A DNA stretch of 64,000 nucleotides, taken from positions 40,072 to 104,071 of the forward strand of contig CACJTS010000003.1 in the NCBI GenBank assembly GCA_902596355.1, written 5' to 3'. A program made the translations under genes and the position numbers. Below the pieces are notes generated by a model. That model saw only the letters and a list, made by a program, of their open reading frames with translations, made no database searches and was not told where the DNA came from. Below, piece by piece: positions 18,789-28,162 of the stretch (positions are counted from its first letter, which is position 1; the number at the start of each line of letters is the position of its first letter). This stretch comes from an uncultured Pelagibacteraceae bacterium (GTDB taxonomy: Bacteria > Pseudomonadota > Alphaproteobacteria > Pelagibacterales > Pelagibacteraceae).

Positions 18789-20534
18789 ATGCTGAATTCA
18801 GATGAACTTATAAATAAAGTCAAGGATTACAATAAATTTCTTAATCCTGAAAAATTAGATAAAGCGTATAATTTTGCTGTTAAAGCACATAAGAGTCAAA
18901 AAAGAGCTTCGGGTGACCCTTATTCTGTTCACCCAATTGAGGTTGCAAATATTTTAACTGAATTAAAATTAGATAGCGCTACAATTACAACAGGTCTATT
19001 GCATGATACTATAGAAGATACTTTTGCTACTTACGAAACTATCAAACAAGAATTTGGAGATGAAGTTGCTGATTTAGTAGACGGTGTAACGAAAATTTCA
19101 GAATTTGAAAATTCAGCTGGATCTAATTCTAAAGTTGAGAATTTTAGAAAATTAATTTTAGCAACATCAAAAGACATCAGGGTTCTGTTAGTTAAAATTG
19201 CTGATCGACTACATAATATGAGAACCATTAAAGCGATTACTAAAGAAGAAAAAAGAAAAAGAATAGCTCAAGAAACTATGGAAATTTACGCGCCATTAGC
19301 TGATAGAATGGGAATGCACAGAATAAGAGACGAACTTGAGGATTTATCTTTTGAAATTTTAAATAACGATGCGAGAAAATTAATAAAAAAAAGACTTGAT
19401 GAAATAAAATTAGATAGAAAAGATTTATTTGAAGAACAATCTTTTGAGTTAAGTGAAATATTGAATGATAATGAGATCAATGCAGAGATACATGGTAGAG
19501 AAAAAACACCTTTTTCAATTTGGAGAAAAGTCCAAAAAAAAAGAGTTTCCCTTGAGCAAATAACAGACATTATTGGATTTAGGATAATTTTAAACAACGT
19601 AGACGATTGTTACAAAACCCTCGGGATTTTTCATAAAAAATGGAATTGTATACCAGGAAAATTTAAAGATTATATTTCATCTCCAAAAATCAATGGTTAT
19701 AAATCTATTCATACTTCTGTAATTGGTTCAAATAAAAAACCAATAGAAATTCAAATTAGAACACATGAAATGCATGAATTTGCAGAAAGAGGCGTCGCAT
19801 CTCATTGGCAGTATAAATCTTCAGAAAATTTTAATTCTTTAAGTTGGAAGGAGTATGATTGGTTAAAAGATCTTGTTGAGATTATAGAAAAAAATGAAAA
19901 CCCTGAAGACTCATATGAATATACAAAGCTACAAATGTTTCAAGAAAACGTATTTTGTTTTACACCAAAGGGTTCAGTAATTAAATTACCTAAAGACGCA
20001 ACAGCCATAGATTTTGCATATGCTGTTCATACTAAAATTGGTAATTCAGCAGTTGGTTGTGAAATTAATGGAAACAAAAGCGAATTACAAACTATTTTAA
20101 GAAATGGTGATCGAGTAAATATTATAACATCTAAAAATAATTCACCGTCACTTCACTGGATACCAACAACTAAAACAGGTAAAGCTAGAGCAGCAATAAG
20201 AAGATATTGGCATGATAAAGGAGAGCAAAAAGAGGAAAAAACAAAAAAATACAATACCACTCTATGGATGTCATTACCTGATAAACCAGGTCAATTAGGA
20301 GATATAAGCTCACTCATTGGAAGTCATAAATTAAATATATCGAGCTTAGAAATGGTTGGTAAAAATCCCAATTATATTAATTTTAAATTTAAATTAATTA
20401 TTAGAAACCTTAAGAATTTTACTAATTTTATTGCAGAGCTAAAACAAAAGAGTATAAAATTTAAGATAATTAGACACGAAGAAAAAAGAAATGCTTTCAC
20501 ACAAAAAATCCTTAAATATTTTAAAAAAAACTAA
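18789..20534 (+). CDS. spoT: Bifunctional (p)ppGpp synthetase/hydrolase, shortened RelA-SpoT homologue
   Basis: Stringent-response enzyme with an HD hydrolase domain (HDTIEDT, His72-Asp73), a synthetase domain (FKDYISSPKINGYKSIHT, PIEIQIRTHEMHEFAERG), a TGS domain (~residues 388-450) and a C-terminal ACT domain beginning near residue 489. At 581 residues it is about 130-150 shorter than usual Rsh proteins. The helical and Cys-containing zinc-finger regions between TGS and ACT are gone. The synthetase loop has the FKD form seen in bifunctional enzymes. It overlaps pyrE by 44 nt. Confidence 0.92.
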   Translation: MLNSDELINKVKDYNKFLNPEKLDKAYNFAVKAHKSQKRASGDPYSVHPIEVANILTELKLDSATITTGLLHDTIEDTFATYETIKQEFGDEVADLVDGVTKISEFENSAGSNSKVENFRKLILATSKDIRVLLVKIADRLHNMRTIKAITKEEKRKRIAQETMEIYAPLADRMGMHRIRDELEDLSFEILNNDARKLIKKRLDEIKLDRKDLFEEQSFELSEILNDNEINAEIHGREKTPFSIWRKVQKKRVSLEQITDIIGFRIILNNVDDCYKTLGIFHKKWNCIPGKFKDYISSPKINGYKSIHTSVIGSNKKPIEIQIRTHEMHEFAERGVASHWQYKSSENFNSLSWKEYDWLKDLVEIIEKNENPEDSYEYTKLQMFQENVFCFTPKGSVIKLPKDATAIDFAYAVHTKIGNSAVGCEINGNKSELQTILRNGDRVNIITSKNNSPSLHWIPTTKTGKARAAIRRYWHDKGEQKEEKTKKYNTTLWMSLPDKPGQLGDISSLIGSHKLNISSLEMVGKNPNYINFKFKLIIRNLKNFTNFIAELKQKSIKFKIIRHEEKRNAFTQKILKYFKKN

Positions 20535-21078
20535 TGCATTATTAGAAGGTCACTTTGTTTTATCCTCAGGTCTACATTCTTCAAAATACATTCAATGCGC
20601 AAAACTTTTAAGTCACCCCAATTTAGCTGATAAAATTTGTAAATCCTTAGCAAATAAAATTAAAAAAAAATTTAAAAAAATTGATTTAATATTAGCTCCT
20701 GCAATGGGTGGAGTAATTATTGGATATGAAATAGGAAAATTGCTTAAAAAAGAAACAATTTTTTGTGAAAGGGTAAATGGTCAATTTACTCTTAGAAGAG
20801 GTTTCAATATTAAAAAAGGTGCAAGAGTATTAATTATAGAAGATGTTATCACTACAGGAAAATCAAGTTTAGAGTGTGTTAAATTGATTAAAAAATCAAA
20901 GGCAAAATTAATTGGATTTGCATCTATTATAGATCGATCAACCAAACAATCTTTAAAAATAAAAACTGGAATAACATCTCATTTAAAAATTGATGTTCCA
21001 ACTTATAAAGCAAATAAATTACCACCAGAACTTAAATCTATACCAATAACAACCCCAGGAAGCAGATTCATTAAGTGA
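20491..21078 (+). CDS. pyrE: Orotate phosphoribosyltransferase
   Basis: Converts orotate + PRPP to OMP in pyrimidine synthesis. The 195-residue protein carries the PRPP-binding loop VLIIEDVITTGKSSLE and the LAPAMGGVIIGYEIG segment. ATG 20491 lies 44 nt inside the end of the Rsh gene in a different frame, an unusually long overlap. The next in-frame Met would remove the conserved N-terminal helix. Confidence 0.93.
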   Translation: MLSHKKSLNILKKTNALLEGHFVLSSGLHSSKYIQCAKLLSHPNLADKICKSLANKIKKKFKKIDLILAPAMGGVIIGYEIGKLLKKETIFCERVNGQFTLRRGFNIKKGARVLIIEDVITTGKSSLECVKLIKKSKAKLIGFASIIDRSTKQSLKIKTGITSHLKIDVPTYKANKLPPELKSIPITTPGSRFIK

Positions 21079-21794
21079 AAAGGTTAGGTGTAAATATAGA
21101 TCATATCGCAACTTTACGAAACGCTCGTGGAGAGAAGCATCCAGATCCACTATACGCAGCTAAAAAAGTTATTAGTTATGGAGCCGATTCTGTAACAATT
21201 CATTTAAGAGAAGATAGAAGACATATAAATGATATTGATGCAAAAAAAATCTGTGGTTTAAGAAATGTGCCTGTAAACCTTGAAATTTCTATGAATAAAG
21301 AAATTGTTAATAAAGCAATTAAGATAAAACCAAATTTTATCTGTTTAGTTCCAGAAAATAGAAAAGAAATTACTACCGAGGGAGGTTTAAATATAAAAAA
21401 CAATCTTAATAAATTAGAGAAAATAATTAAAAAATTTAAAAAAGCAAAGATAAGAACAAGTTTATTCATTAACCCTTCCCCAAATGACATTAGACTTGCT
21501 AAAAAATTAAATGCTGATTGTATTGAAATACATACTGGAAAACTTGCAAACCTAGTTAAATCAAAAAAAAATTATTCTAGTGAATTAAACAGAATTAAAA
21601 AAAGTGCAAAATTAGCATCAAGTTTAAATATTGAAGTTCATGCTGGTCATGGTTTAGACTATAAAACCACCAAAATGTTAACAAAAATAATAGATATTGA
21701 GGAGTATAATATTGGACATTTTATAATTGGGGAGTCGATATTTGATGGACTTTCAAAAGTAATTAAAAACTTAAAAAAAATTATAAAAAGATAA
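21075..21794 (+). CDS. pdxJ: Pyridoxine 5'-phosphate synthase
   Basis: Joins 1-deoxyxylulose 5-phosphate with 3-amino-2-oxopropyl phosphate to make pyridoxine phosphate. The 239 residues include LGVNIDHIATLRNARGEKHPDP, SVTIHLREDRRHI and EVHAGHGLDY, all PdxJ signatures. It begins at GTG 21075 overlapping the pyrE stop (GTGA) and is followed without a gap by acpS, the conserved pdxJ-acpS pair. Confidence 0.95.
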   Translation: MKRLGVNIDHIATLRNARGEKHPDPLYAAKKVISYGADSVTIHLREDRRHINDIDAKKICGLRNVPVNLEISMNKEIVNKAIKIKPNFICLVPENRKEITTEGGLNIKNNLNKLEKIIKKFKKAKIRTSLFINPSPNDIRLAKKLNADCIEIHTGKLANLVKSKKNYSSELNRIKKSAKLASSLNIEVHAGHGLDYKTTKMLTKIIDIEEYNIGHFIIGESIFDGLSKVIKNLKKIIKR

Positions 21795-22181
21795 ATGAAA
21801 ATCCTTGGTATTGGTGTTGATATTATTGAAAATAAAAGAATTCAAAAATCTATTAAAAATCCTTTATTTAAAAAAAGAATTTATTCATTTAAAGAATTGA
21901 AACAATCTAATGCTGCAAACAATAAAGTAGCTTTTTTTTCGAAGAGATTTGCTGCAAAAGAAGCATTTTCTAAAGCCCTTGGCACAGGTTTTAGTATGAA
22001 TTTAAATTTTAAAGATATAGAAGTTGTTAATGACAAAAAGGGAAAGCCTTATTACGTTAAAAATAAAAAAATTACAAAAATCGTACAAAAGAACTTTAAA
22101 ATCAAAAATTTTAAATGTTTTTTATCAATTTCGGATGAAAAAAATTATTCAGCAGCATTTGCAATTATTCAAACAACATGA
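21795..22181 (+). CDS. acpS: Holo-[acyl-carrier-protein] synthase
   Basis: Transfers 4'-phosphopantetheine from CoA to ACP. The 128-residue protein shows the ILGIGVDIIENKRI metal-binding start and SKRFAAKEAFSKALGTGF. Its start directly follows the pdxJ stop, and its last codons overlap the lepB start (ATGA). Confidence 0.94.
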   Translation: MKILGIGVDIIENKRIQKSIKNPLFKKRIYSFKELKQSNAANNKVAFFSKRFAAKEAFSKALGTGFSMNLNFKDIEVVNDKKGKPYYVKNKKITKIVQKNFKIKNFKCFLSISDEKNYSAAFAIIQTT

Positions 22182-22915
22182 AATTAGATAAAAATTTTTT
22201 TTCAGAAAATATAAAAACTTTAATTTATGCATTAATAATTGCAGTTATAATTAGATCGTTTTTAGTACAACCATTTTATATTCCATCCTCATCCATGGAA
22301 CCTACTTTATTGGTAGGTGATAGGTTGTTTGTAACAAAATATACTTATGGATATAGCAAACACTCATTTCCTTTTAGTCCTCCAATATTAAACAAAAGAA
22401 TTATGTTTAGTAGTCCTGAAAGAGGTGATGTAATTGTATTTAAAACACCAGCAGATAATCGAACAGATTACATTAAAAGATTAATTGGTTTACCTGGCGA
22501 TAAAATTCAATTTATAGACTCTAATTTATATTTAAATAATTCTGAAATTCTTAAATCTAAAATTAATAACAAAACTACAATTTTCTGTGGCGACAAAAGT
22601 ATCGATGTTTATAGATTTGAAGAAAAACTTTCAAATGGTAAAAAATTTCATACTGTTTATTTAAAAGATTATACCTTTCAAAATTCTGATGTGTTTACTG
22701 TACCAAAAGATCATTATTTCTTTTTAGGGGATAACAGAGACTGTTCTAAAGATAGCAGGTACTTAACAAGTGTTGGATATGTACATAAAGATAATTTAGT
22801 AGGAAAAGCTCAATTTATATTTTTCTCTTCTAATAAAAGAATAGGAAGTTTTATTGAATTTTGGAAATGGCATAAGTCAATAAGATTTAATAGAACCTTT
22901 AATAAAATTAATTAA
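22178..22915 (+). CDS. lepB: Signal peptidase I
   Basis: Membrane serine protease that removes Sec/Tat signal peptides. An N-terminal transmembrane segment (residues ~11-30) precedes the catalytic Ser39 in IPSSSMEPTLLVGD. The Lys-box follows in RTDYIKRLIGLPGD, with the later boxes HYFFLGDNRDCSKDSR. Its 245 residues are the usual alphaproteobacterial length. It overlaps acpS by 4 nt and rnc by 1 nt. Confidence 0.95.
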   Translation: MKLDKNFFSENIKTLIYALIIAVIIRSFLVQPFYIPSSSMEPTLLVGDRLFVTKYTYGYSKHSFPFSPPILNKRIMFSSPERGDVIVFKTPADNRTDYIKRLIGLPGDKIQFIDSNLYLNNSEILKSKINNKTTIFCGDKSIDVYRFEEKLSNGKKFHTVYLKDYTFQNSDVFTVPKDHYFFLGDNRDCSKDSRYLTSVGYVHKDNLVGKAQFIFFSSNKRIGSFIEFWKWHKSIRFNRTFNKIN

Positions 22916-23583
22916 TGAAAATTAATTATCAAAGTTTAGAAAAAAAAATTGATTTAAAATTTAAAAATAAAGATCTACTTGTTCAATCCCTAACACATAA
23001 AAGCTTTAATCCAAATGAAAATAATGAAAAGATAGAGTTTCTGGGTGATAGAGTTCTTGGTTTGGTGATAGCAAAAAAGCTTTTAGAAATTTATCCTGAG
23101 GAAAAAGAAGGTATTCTTGATAAAAAATTTGCATCGTTAGTGAATAAAAAAACCTGTTTGGATATAGCAAAAAAAATTAATTTATCTAGTTATGTTAAAA
23201 CATTTAATCCTAACAATAAAAAAATAAAAATTGAGGATAAAATTATATCTGATAGCTGTGAAGCATTAATTGGTGCTATTTATCTTGATAAAGGTTTTAC
23301 AATTGCCGAAAAAACAATTTTATACTTGTGGCAAGATCATATTGAAAAAAGTGTAGTAACAGAAATAGATGCAAAAACAAAGTTACAGGAACTAACTTTA
23401 AAAAACTTTAAAAAATTACCTACGTATAAATTGATTTCAAATACAGGTCCAAGACATAAACCTATATTTAAAGTTGGAGTAAAATTACCCAATACAAAAT
23501 ATTTTATAGCTACTGGAAAATCAAAGAAAGAAGCTGAACAAAATGCTGCAATAGAATGTTTGAAAAATACAAATAAAAAATGA
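22915..23583 (+). CDS. rnc: Ribonuclease III
   Basis: Double-strand RNA endonuclease for rRNA and mRNA processing (222 aa). The signature IEFLGDRVLGLVIAKKL and the second acidic motif SDSCEALIGAIYLDKG form the active site. A C-terminal dsRNA-binding domain (KTKLQELTLKNF..GKSKKEAEQNAAIECL) completes it. It lies between lepB and recO with 1-4 nt overlaps. The era gene usually found after rnc is absent here. Confidence 0.95.
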   Translation: MKINYQSLEKKIDLKFKNKDLLVQSLTHKSFNPNENNEKIEFLGDRVLGLVIAKKLLEIYPEEKEGILDKKFASLVNKKTCLDIAKKINLSSYVKTFNPNNKKIKIEDKIISDSCEALIGAIYLDKGFTIAEKTILYLWQDHIEKSVVTEIDAKTKLQELTLKNFKKLPTYKLISNTGPRHKPIFKVGVKLPNTKYFIATGKSKKEAEQNAAIECLKNTNKK

Positions 23584-24260
23584 ATTGGTCAGACGAAGGA
23601 TTTTTAATAAGCAAAACAAGATATAATGAAAATTCATTAATTTCTGAATTATTTACCAAAAAAAATGGAAAGATATCTGGAATTATATTTGGTGGCACTT
23701 CAAAAAAAATTAAAAATTATCTTCAAGTTGGCAACAAACTCCATGTAAATTACAATTCTAAAAATGAAAATAGAACAGGTTATTTTACAATTGAAATTTT
23801 AAATGCCTATACTCCATTATATTTTGATCACAAACAAAAGTTGACTTGTATTACATCTGCAATGAATTTGATTAAAATATTAACAGCAGAGTCTCAATCT
23901 AATGATAAAGTTTATTTTATAATTCAAAATTTATTTTTAATTTTAAAAGAAAAAAATTGGTTAAAAAAATATATTTTTTGGGAATTAGAGTTGCTTAAAA
24001 TACTAGGATATGACTTAGCACTTGAAAATTTAGTTGAAAAAGATTTTGAAGGTAACAAAACTGTATATTACGCTAGTTCTTTAAATGAAAAAAAATATGT
24101 ACCTAATTTTTTGATTGAAAAAGATATAGAAGTTAATGATCTAGATACTTTATTAAGCGGTTTGAAATTAGTAGGTGATTATTTAGATAAAACTATATTA
24201 AAACCTAATAATATAAATTATCCAAATAGCAGGTTACTATTCTTAAATACATTAAAATAA
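23580..24260 (+). CDS. recO: DNA repair protein RecO
   Basis: Recombination mediator that loads RecA on SSB-coated gaps with RecR. The 226-residue protein has the N-terminal OB fold (DEGFLISKTRYNENSLISELFTKKNGKISGIIFGG) and the helical domain with FWELELLKILGYDLAL. A zinc-binding Cys cluster found in some RecO proteins is not seen. It overlaps rnc by 4 nt and its stop abuts the hemB stop on the other strand. Confidence 0.88.
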   Translation: MNWSDEGFLISKTRYNENSLISELFTKKNGKISGIIFGGTSKKIKNYLQVGNKLHVNYNSKNENRTGYFTIEILNAYTPLYFDHKQKLTCITSAMNLIKILTAESQSNDKVYFIIQNLFLILKEKNWLKKYIFWELELLKILGYDLALENLVEKDFEGNKTVYYASSLNEKKYVPNFLIEKDIEVNDLDTLLSGLKLVGDYLDKTILKPNNINYPNSRLLFLNTLK

Positions 24261-25250
24261 TTATTTTATTATTTTATCAATTCTGTCAGCATAATAACTT
24301 ACTATGGCATTGGCACCAGCTCTCTTAAAAGCAACTAGGCTTTCATATATGGCATCTTTATTAATTAATTTTTTCGCTATAGCTGTTTCAATTAAGCTGT
24401 ATTCTCCTGATACTTGATAAGCAAATACAGGCAATTTAAATTTTTCTTTTATTGATTTTATTATGTCTAAGTAGGGCATACCTGGTTTAACCATTACCAT
24501 ATCTGCACCTTCTTTGATATCTAATGCAATTTCTCTTAAAGCTTCATCAGAATTTCTATAATCCATTTGATAAGTTTTTTTGTCTCCTTTTAACGAGTCT
24601 TTAGAACCGACTGCATCTCTAAAAGGTCCATAAAAGCTAGAGGCATATTTTGCAGCGTACGATAATATTTGAATGTTTTGGAATTTATTTTTATCTAAAG
24701 CTTTTCTTATTTTTCCTATTCTGCCATCCATCATATCTGATGGGGCAATTACATCACAACCCATCTCTGCCTGAAGTAATGATTGATTAATCAGTATTTC
24801 TATAGTCTCGTCGTTTAGAATAGTGTTAGATTTAATTAAACCGTCATGACCATGTGATGTGTAGGGATCTAATGCTACATCACACATTATACCTATTTGA
24901 TTTTTGTATCTTTTTTTAATTTCTTTAATTGCTCTACAAACTAAATTTTTTTCATTAAGTGATTCTGTACCCAATTCATCTTTATGTACATTTTGGGTTT
25001 TTGGAAAAAGTGCAACCATTGGTATCTTTTTTTTTATGGCCTTATCCACTATTTGACTCAATCGATTAATTGTATATCTGTATACCCCCGGCATCGACGA
25101 AATCTCTTGCCGTTTATTTGACCCTTCAATTAAAAAAATAGGTAATATAAAGTCATTTGGACTTAAGGTATTTTCTTGAATCAGTCTTCTTGACCAAGAT
25201 TCTTTTCTATTTCTTCTAAGTCTAAGACTCGGATATTTACCAATAATCAT
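24261..25250 (-). CDS. hemB: Delta-aminolevulinic acid dehydratase (porphobilinogen synthase)
   Basis: Condenses two 5-aminolevulinates into porphobilinogen in heme synthesis. Substrate-binding Lys residues lie in the YAAKYASSFYGPFRDA and MVMVKPGMPYLDII segments. The metal-site segment reads DVALDPYTSHGHDG, with Asp in place of the Cys of zinc enzymes, marking the Mg-dependent type. It is inverted within an otherwise plus-strand run and converges with recO with no gap. Confidence 0.96.
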   Translation of the reverse strand: MIIGKYPSLRLRRNRKESWSRRLIQENTLSPNDFILPIFLIEGSNKRQEISSMPGVYRYTINRLSQIVDKAIKKKIPMVALFPKTQNVHKDELGTESLNEKNLVCRAIKEIKKRYKNQIGIMCDVALDPYTSHGHDGLIKSNTILNDETIEILINQSLLQAEMGCDVIAPSDMMDGRIGKIRKALDKNKFQNIQILSYAAKYASSFYGPFRDAVGSKDSLKGDKKTYQMDYRNSDEALREIALDIKEGADMVMVKPGMPYLDIIKSIKEKFKLPVFAYQVSGEYSLIETAIAKKLINKDAIYESLVAFKRAGANAIVSYYADRIDKIIK

Positions 25251-25270
25251 GTTTTTAATTTACTTTTAAA

Positions 25271-25299
25271 TTGCGACAAATGTAATATACACATATACA
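25271..25299 (+). promoter_or_regulatory. Candidate sigma70 promoter for the 2OG-oxygenase gene
   Basis: TTGCGA (25271-25276), a 17-bp spacer and TATACA (25294-25299) lie upstream of the ATG at 25322, giving a predicted leader of about 16 nt. The spacing is ideal. No experimental support. Confidence 0.45.
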
Positions 25300-25321
25300 A
25301 AAAAAAGAGTAGAAAGCAATC

Positions 25322-25963
25322 ATGATGACAGTAGAAAATTCAAAAGTAATAGACTTAAATGTTAAAAAAGAAGACAGAGTTTTAGACTTTAGCGATTTTC
25401 AGAAGCAAGAAATTAAATTTGATATTGAAAAATTGCAAGAAGCTTATCATCAAATAGTTAAGATTAAAAAATTTGAAGATGCAGGTGTAACTCACTTTGG
25501 AGCGATATCATTAACTCAAATTCCTGGTGATCCAGATTCTATAAAAGGTAACAAGGCTAGAGGAGTATATTGGACAAAACCTGACAAATCAGGAAAAGAA
25601 GTGGTTAGAGATGAGTCTCTTGATGAGTCATTATATTCAGAATTCATTAAAGATTATGAAAATACTTATTTCAAAGAAGTATATGACACCCTTTCATCTA
25701 GATATAAACTTGGGAGAGTAAGAATTCTTTTAAAAGAGCCAAGATCAACTTTAAGTTGGCATAGAGATCCTGAGCCGAGATTACATATACCTTTAATTAC
25801 TAATCCTGGCTGCATTATGGTTATCGATAATGTTGCAAAGCATATGCCTGCTGATGGTTCTGTTTGGATTACAAATAACACCAAGTACCACAATGCATTT
25901 AATGGTGGTGAAGAAAATAGAATACATTTAGTTGCTTGTGTTTTAGATTACAAATTTAACTAA
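25322..25963 (+). CDS. 2-oxoglutarate/Fe(II)-dependent oxygenase-like protein, aspartyl/asparaginyl hydroxylase type
   Basis: A 213-residue soluble protein. The segment LSWHRDPEPRLHIPL gives a facial-triad HxD (His147, Asp149). A second His at 190 (KYHNAFNGG) and Arg200 (ENRIHLVACVLD) supply the third iron ligand and probable 2-oxoglutarate Arg, in double-stranded beta-helix order. The RLHIPL and adjacent motifs resemble the Asp/Asn beta-hydroxylase family. The substrate is unknown. Two consecutive ATGs (25322, 25325) could both start it. It heads a unit with rpiB and glyA. Confidence 0.7.
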   Translation: MMTVENSKVIDLNVKKEDRVLDFSDFQKQEIKFDIEKLQEAYHQIVKIKKFEDAGVTHFGAISLTQIPGDPDSIKGNKARGVYWTKPDKSGKEVVRDESLDESLYSEFIKDYENTYFKEVYDTLSSRYKLGRVRILLKEPRSTLSWHRDPEPRLHIPLITNPGCIMVIDNVAKHMPADGSVWITNNTKYHNAFNGGEENRIHLVACVLDYKFN

Positions 25964-25964
25964 T

Positions 25965-26390
25965 TTGAAAAAAATATTTATTTCATCAGATCATGCTGGA
26001 TTTAGATTAAAAGAGTCTATCAAAGATTATTTAAAAAATAAAAAAGTAAAATTTGAGGACCTCGGTCCAAAAGATGACAGTAGTGTTGATTATCCTGACT
26101 ATGCTCATAAAGTTGCAAAAAAAGTTAAACTTAATAAGAACAATGTTGGCATTTTAGTGTGTGGATCTGGGACCGGTATGAATATTGCGGCAAATAAGCA
26201 TAAAAATATTCGCGCTGCACAATGTTTTAATCTAAAATCCACGAAATTATCCAGATTGCATAACGATGCAAATATCATTACATTAGGATCAAGGTTAATA
26301 ACCAAAAAAAATGCTTTGAAATTTGTAAGTGTTTTTTTAAATACAAAATTTGACGGTGGAAGACACTTGAGTAGAGTTAAGAAAATATAA
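25965..26390 (+). CDS. rpiB: Ribose 5-phosphate isomerase B
   Basis: Interconverts ribose 5-phosphate and ribulose 5-phosphate. The 141-residue protein has [27 protein letters not shown] and the catalytic Cys loop [17 protein letters not shown]. The family N-terminus requires TTG 25965 as start codon; no ATG or GTG is available. It follows the oxygenase by 1 nt and precedes glyA by 2 nt. rpiB-glyA-nrdR-ribD is a conserved alphaproteobacterial order. Confidence 0.92.
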   Translation: MKKIFISSDHAGFRLKESIKDYLKNKKVKFEDLGPKDDSSVDYPDYAHKVAKKVKLNKNNVGILVCGSGTGMNIAANKHKNIRAAQCFNLKSTKLSRLHNDANIITLGSRLITKKNALKFVSVFLNTKFDGGRHLSRVKKI

Positions 26391-26392
26391 TT

Positions 26393-27700
26393 ATGTCGAG
26401 CGAAAAAAGTTATTTAAACGATAGTTATAAAAGTTTTTTTGAGGATAGTTTATCTGTAAAAGATCCAGACCTTTATAAAGCCATTAAAGATGAATTAATT
26501 AGACAGCAACAACACATAGAGCTAATTGCGTCTGAAAATATAGTATCTCAAGCAGTATTAGAAGCACAAGGATCAGTTTTAACTAACAAATATGCCGAAG
26601 GTTATCCTGGTAAAAGATATTATAATGGTTGCGAGCATGTTGATGTAGCAGAAAACCTTGCTATTGAAAGATTAAAAAAATTATTTAATTGTAAATTTGC
26701 AAATGCTCAACCACACTCAGGTGCACAAGCTAATGGAGCAGTGTTTTTAGCCCTGTTAAGCCCAGGTGATACGTTCATGGGTATGAGTTTAAATTCAGGT
26801 GGTCACATTACTCATGGATTAAAAATTTCAATGTCTGGTAAATGGTTTAACGCTATAGGTTATGATGTAGACAAAGAATCTGAGTTGATAGATTATGATA
26901 ATGTTGAAAAACTTGCATTAGAACATAAACCTAAACTAATCATTGCAGGCGGAAGTGCTTATTCTAGAGTAATTGACTTTAAAAGATTTAGAGAAATAGC
27001 AGATAAAGTTGGAGCATATCTAATGGTTGATATGGCTCACTTTTCAGGATTAGTTGCTGGTAAAGGATACCCTAATCCATGTGACTATGCTCATGTGGTT
27101 ACTTCAACAACTCACAAAGTATTTAGAAGCGCAAGAGGAGGAATAATTTTAACTAATCATGAAGATCTTGCTAAAAAATTTAATACAGCTGTTTTTCCTG
27201 GTTATCAGGGAGGACCTTTAATGCATATTATTGCGGCAAAAGCAGCTGGTTTTCTCGAAGCGCTACAACCAGAATTTCAAGATTACATTAAATCTGTTTT
27301 AGCAAACGCAAAAATGTTAGCAGAAACCTTAAAAAATAATGGATTTAAAATTTATTCAGATGGAACAGATACACATTTGATGTTGGTTGATTTGAGACCC
27401 TACAATGTAAAAGGAAATCTTGCGGCAGAGAGTTTGTCTAGAGCAAACATTACATGTAATAAAAATGGTATTCCATTTGATACAGAAAAACCAATGATTA
27501 CATCTGGAATAAGATTAGGGACTCAAGCGGCTACAACTCGTGGATTTGGTTTAAATGAGTTTAAAACAGTAGGTGAATTAATAACAAAAACTCTAAAAGG
27601 TTTATCTGAAAACCCAACAGATAATAGCAAAATAGAAAACGAAGTAAAAAATGAAGTTATTTCTTTAACTTCATCATTTCCGATATATAAGAACTTATAA
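26393..27700 (+). CDS. glyA: Serine hydroxymethyltransferase
   Basis: PLP enzyme interconverting serine and glycine with methylene-THF (435 aa). It shows [35 protein letters not shown], the PLP-Lys segment [15 protein letters not shown] and [16 protein letters not shown]. Together with the sarcosine oxidase in this window it links methylated-amine oxidation to the one-carbon pool. Confidence 0.97.
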   Translation: MSSEKSYLNDSYKSFFEDSLSVKDPDLYKAIKDELIRQQQHIELIASENIVSQAVLEAQGSVLTNKYAEGYPGKRYYNGCEHVDVAENLAIERLKKLFNCKFANAQPHSGAQANGAVFLALLSPGDTFMGMSLNSGGHITHGLKISMSGKWFNAIGYDVDKESELIDYDNVEKLALEHKPKLIIAGGSAYSRVIDFKRFREIADKVGAYLMVDMAHFSGLVAGKGYPNPCDYAHVVTSTTHKVFRSARGGIILTNHEDLAKKFNTAVFPGYQGGPLMHIIAAKAAGFLEALQPEFQDYIKSVLANAKMLAETLKNNGFKIYSDGTDTHLMLVDLRPYNVKGNLAAESLSRANITCNKNGIPFDTEKPMITSGIRLGTQAATTRGFGLNEFKTVGELITKTLKGLSENPTDNSKIENEVKNEVISLTSSFPIYKNL

Positions 27701-27703
27701 TAA

Positions 27704-28162
27704 ATGATTTGTTCAATATGCAAAAAAGGGGAGACCTCTGTTGTCGACTCTAGACCAACTGAAGATGGAACAGCTATAAGAAGAAGAAGACTATGCGTCT
27801 GCGGAGCTCGTTTTACAACTTTTGAAAGAGTACAATTCAGAGAGCTAATGGTTGTTAAAAAAAATGGAAGAAAATCAGGATTTGATAGAGATAAGTTATC
27901 TAAATCTATTTATATTGCTCTTAAAAAAAGACCTATTGATACAGAAACAATAGAAAAATTCATCAGTAATATTTCAAGATCTTTGGAAGAACTTGGCCAA
28001 AGTGAAATATCAACTAATACAATTGGAACTATGGTTATGGATGGTTTAAAAGATTTAGACCCAGTTGGATACGTAAGATTCGCATCTGTATATAGAAACT
28101 TTAGAGAAGAAAAAGATTTCGTACAATTCGTGGACAAGCTTGATGTCTACAAAAAAAGATAA
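27704..28162 (+). CDS. nrdR: Transcriptional repressor NrdR
   Basis: ATP/dATP-sensing repressor of ribonucleotide reductase genes (152 aa). It has an N-terminal zinc ribbon with [15 protein letters not shown] and [14 protein letters not shown], followed by an ATP-cone ([20 protein letters not shown]). It is located 3 nt after glyA and overlaps ribD by 20 nt, the usual alphaproteobacterial context. Confidence 0.96.
   Translation: MICSICKKGETSVVDSRPTEDGTAIRRRRLCVCGARFTTFERVQFRELMVVKKNGRKSGFDRDKLSKSIYIALKKRPIDTETIEKFISNISRSLEELGQSEISTNTIGTMVMDGLKDLDPVGYVRFASVYRNFREEKDFVQFVDKLDVYKKR

Noticed and set aside
28100..28143. Possible FMN riboswitch before the riboflavin genes
   Set aside because: ribD overlaps nrdR by 20 nt and no RFN-type sequence is present.
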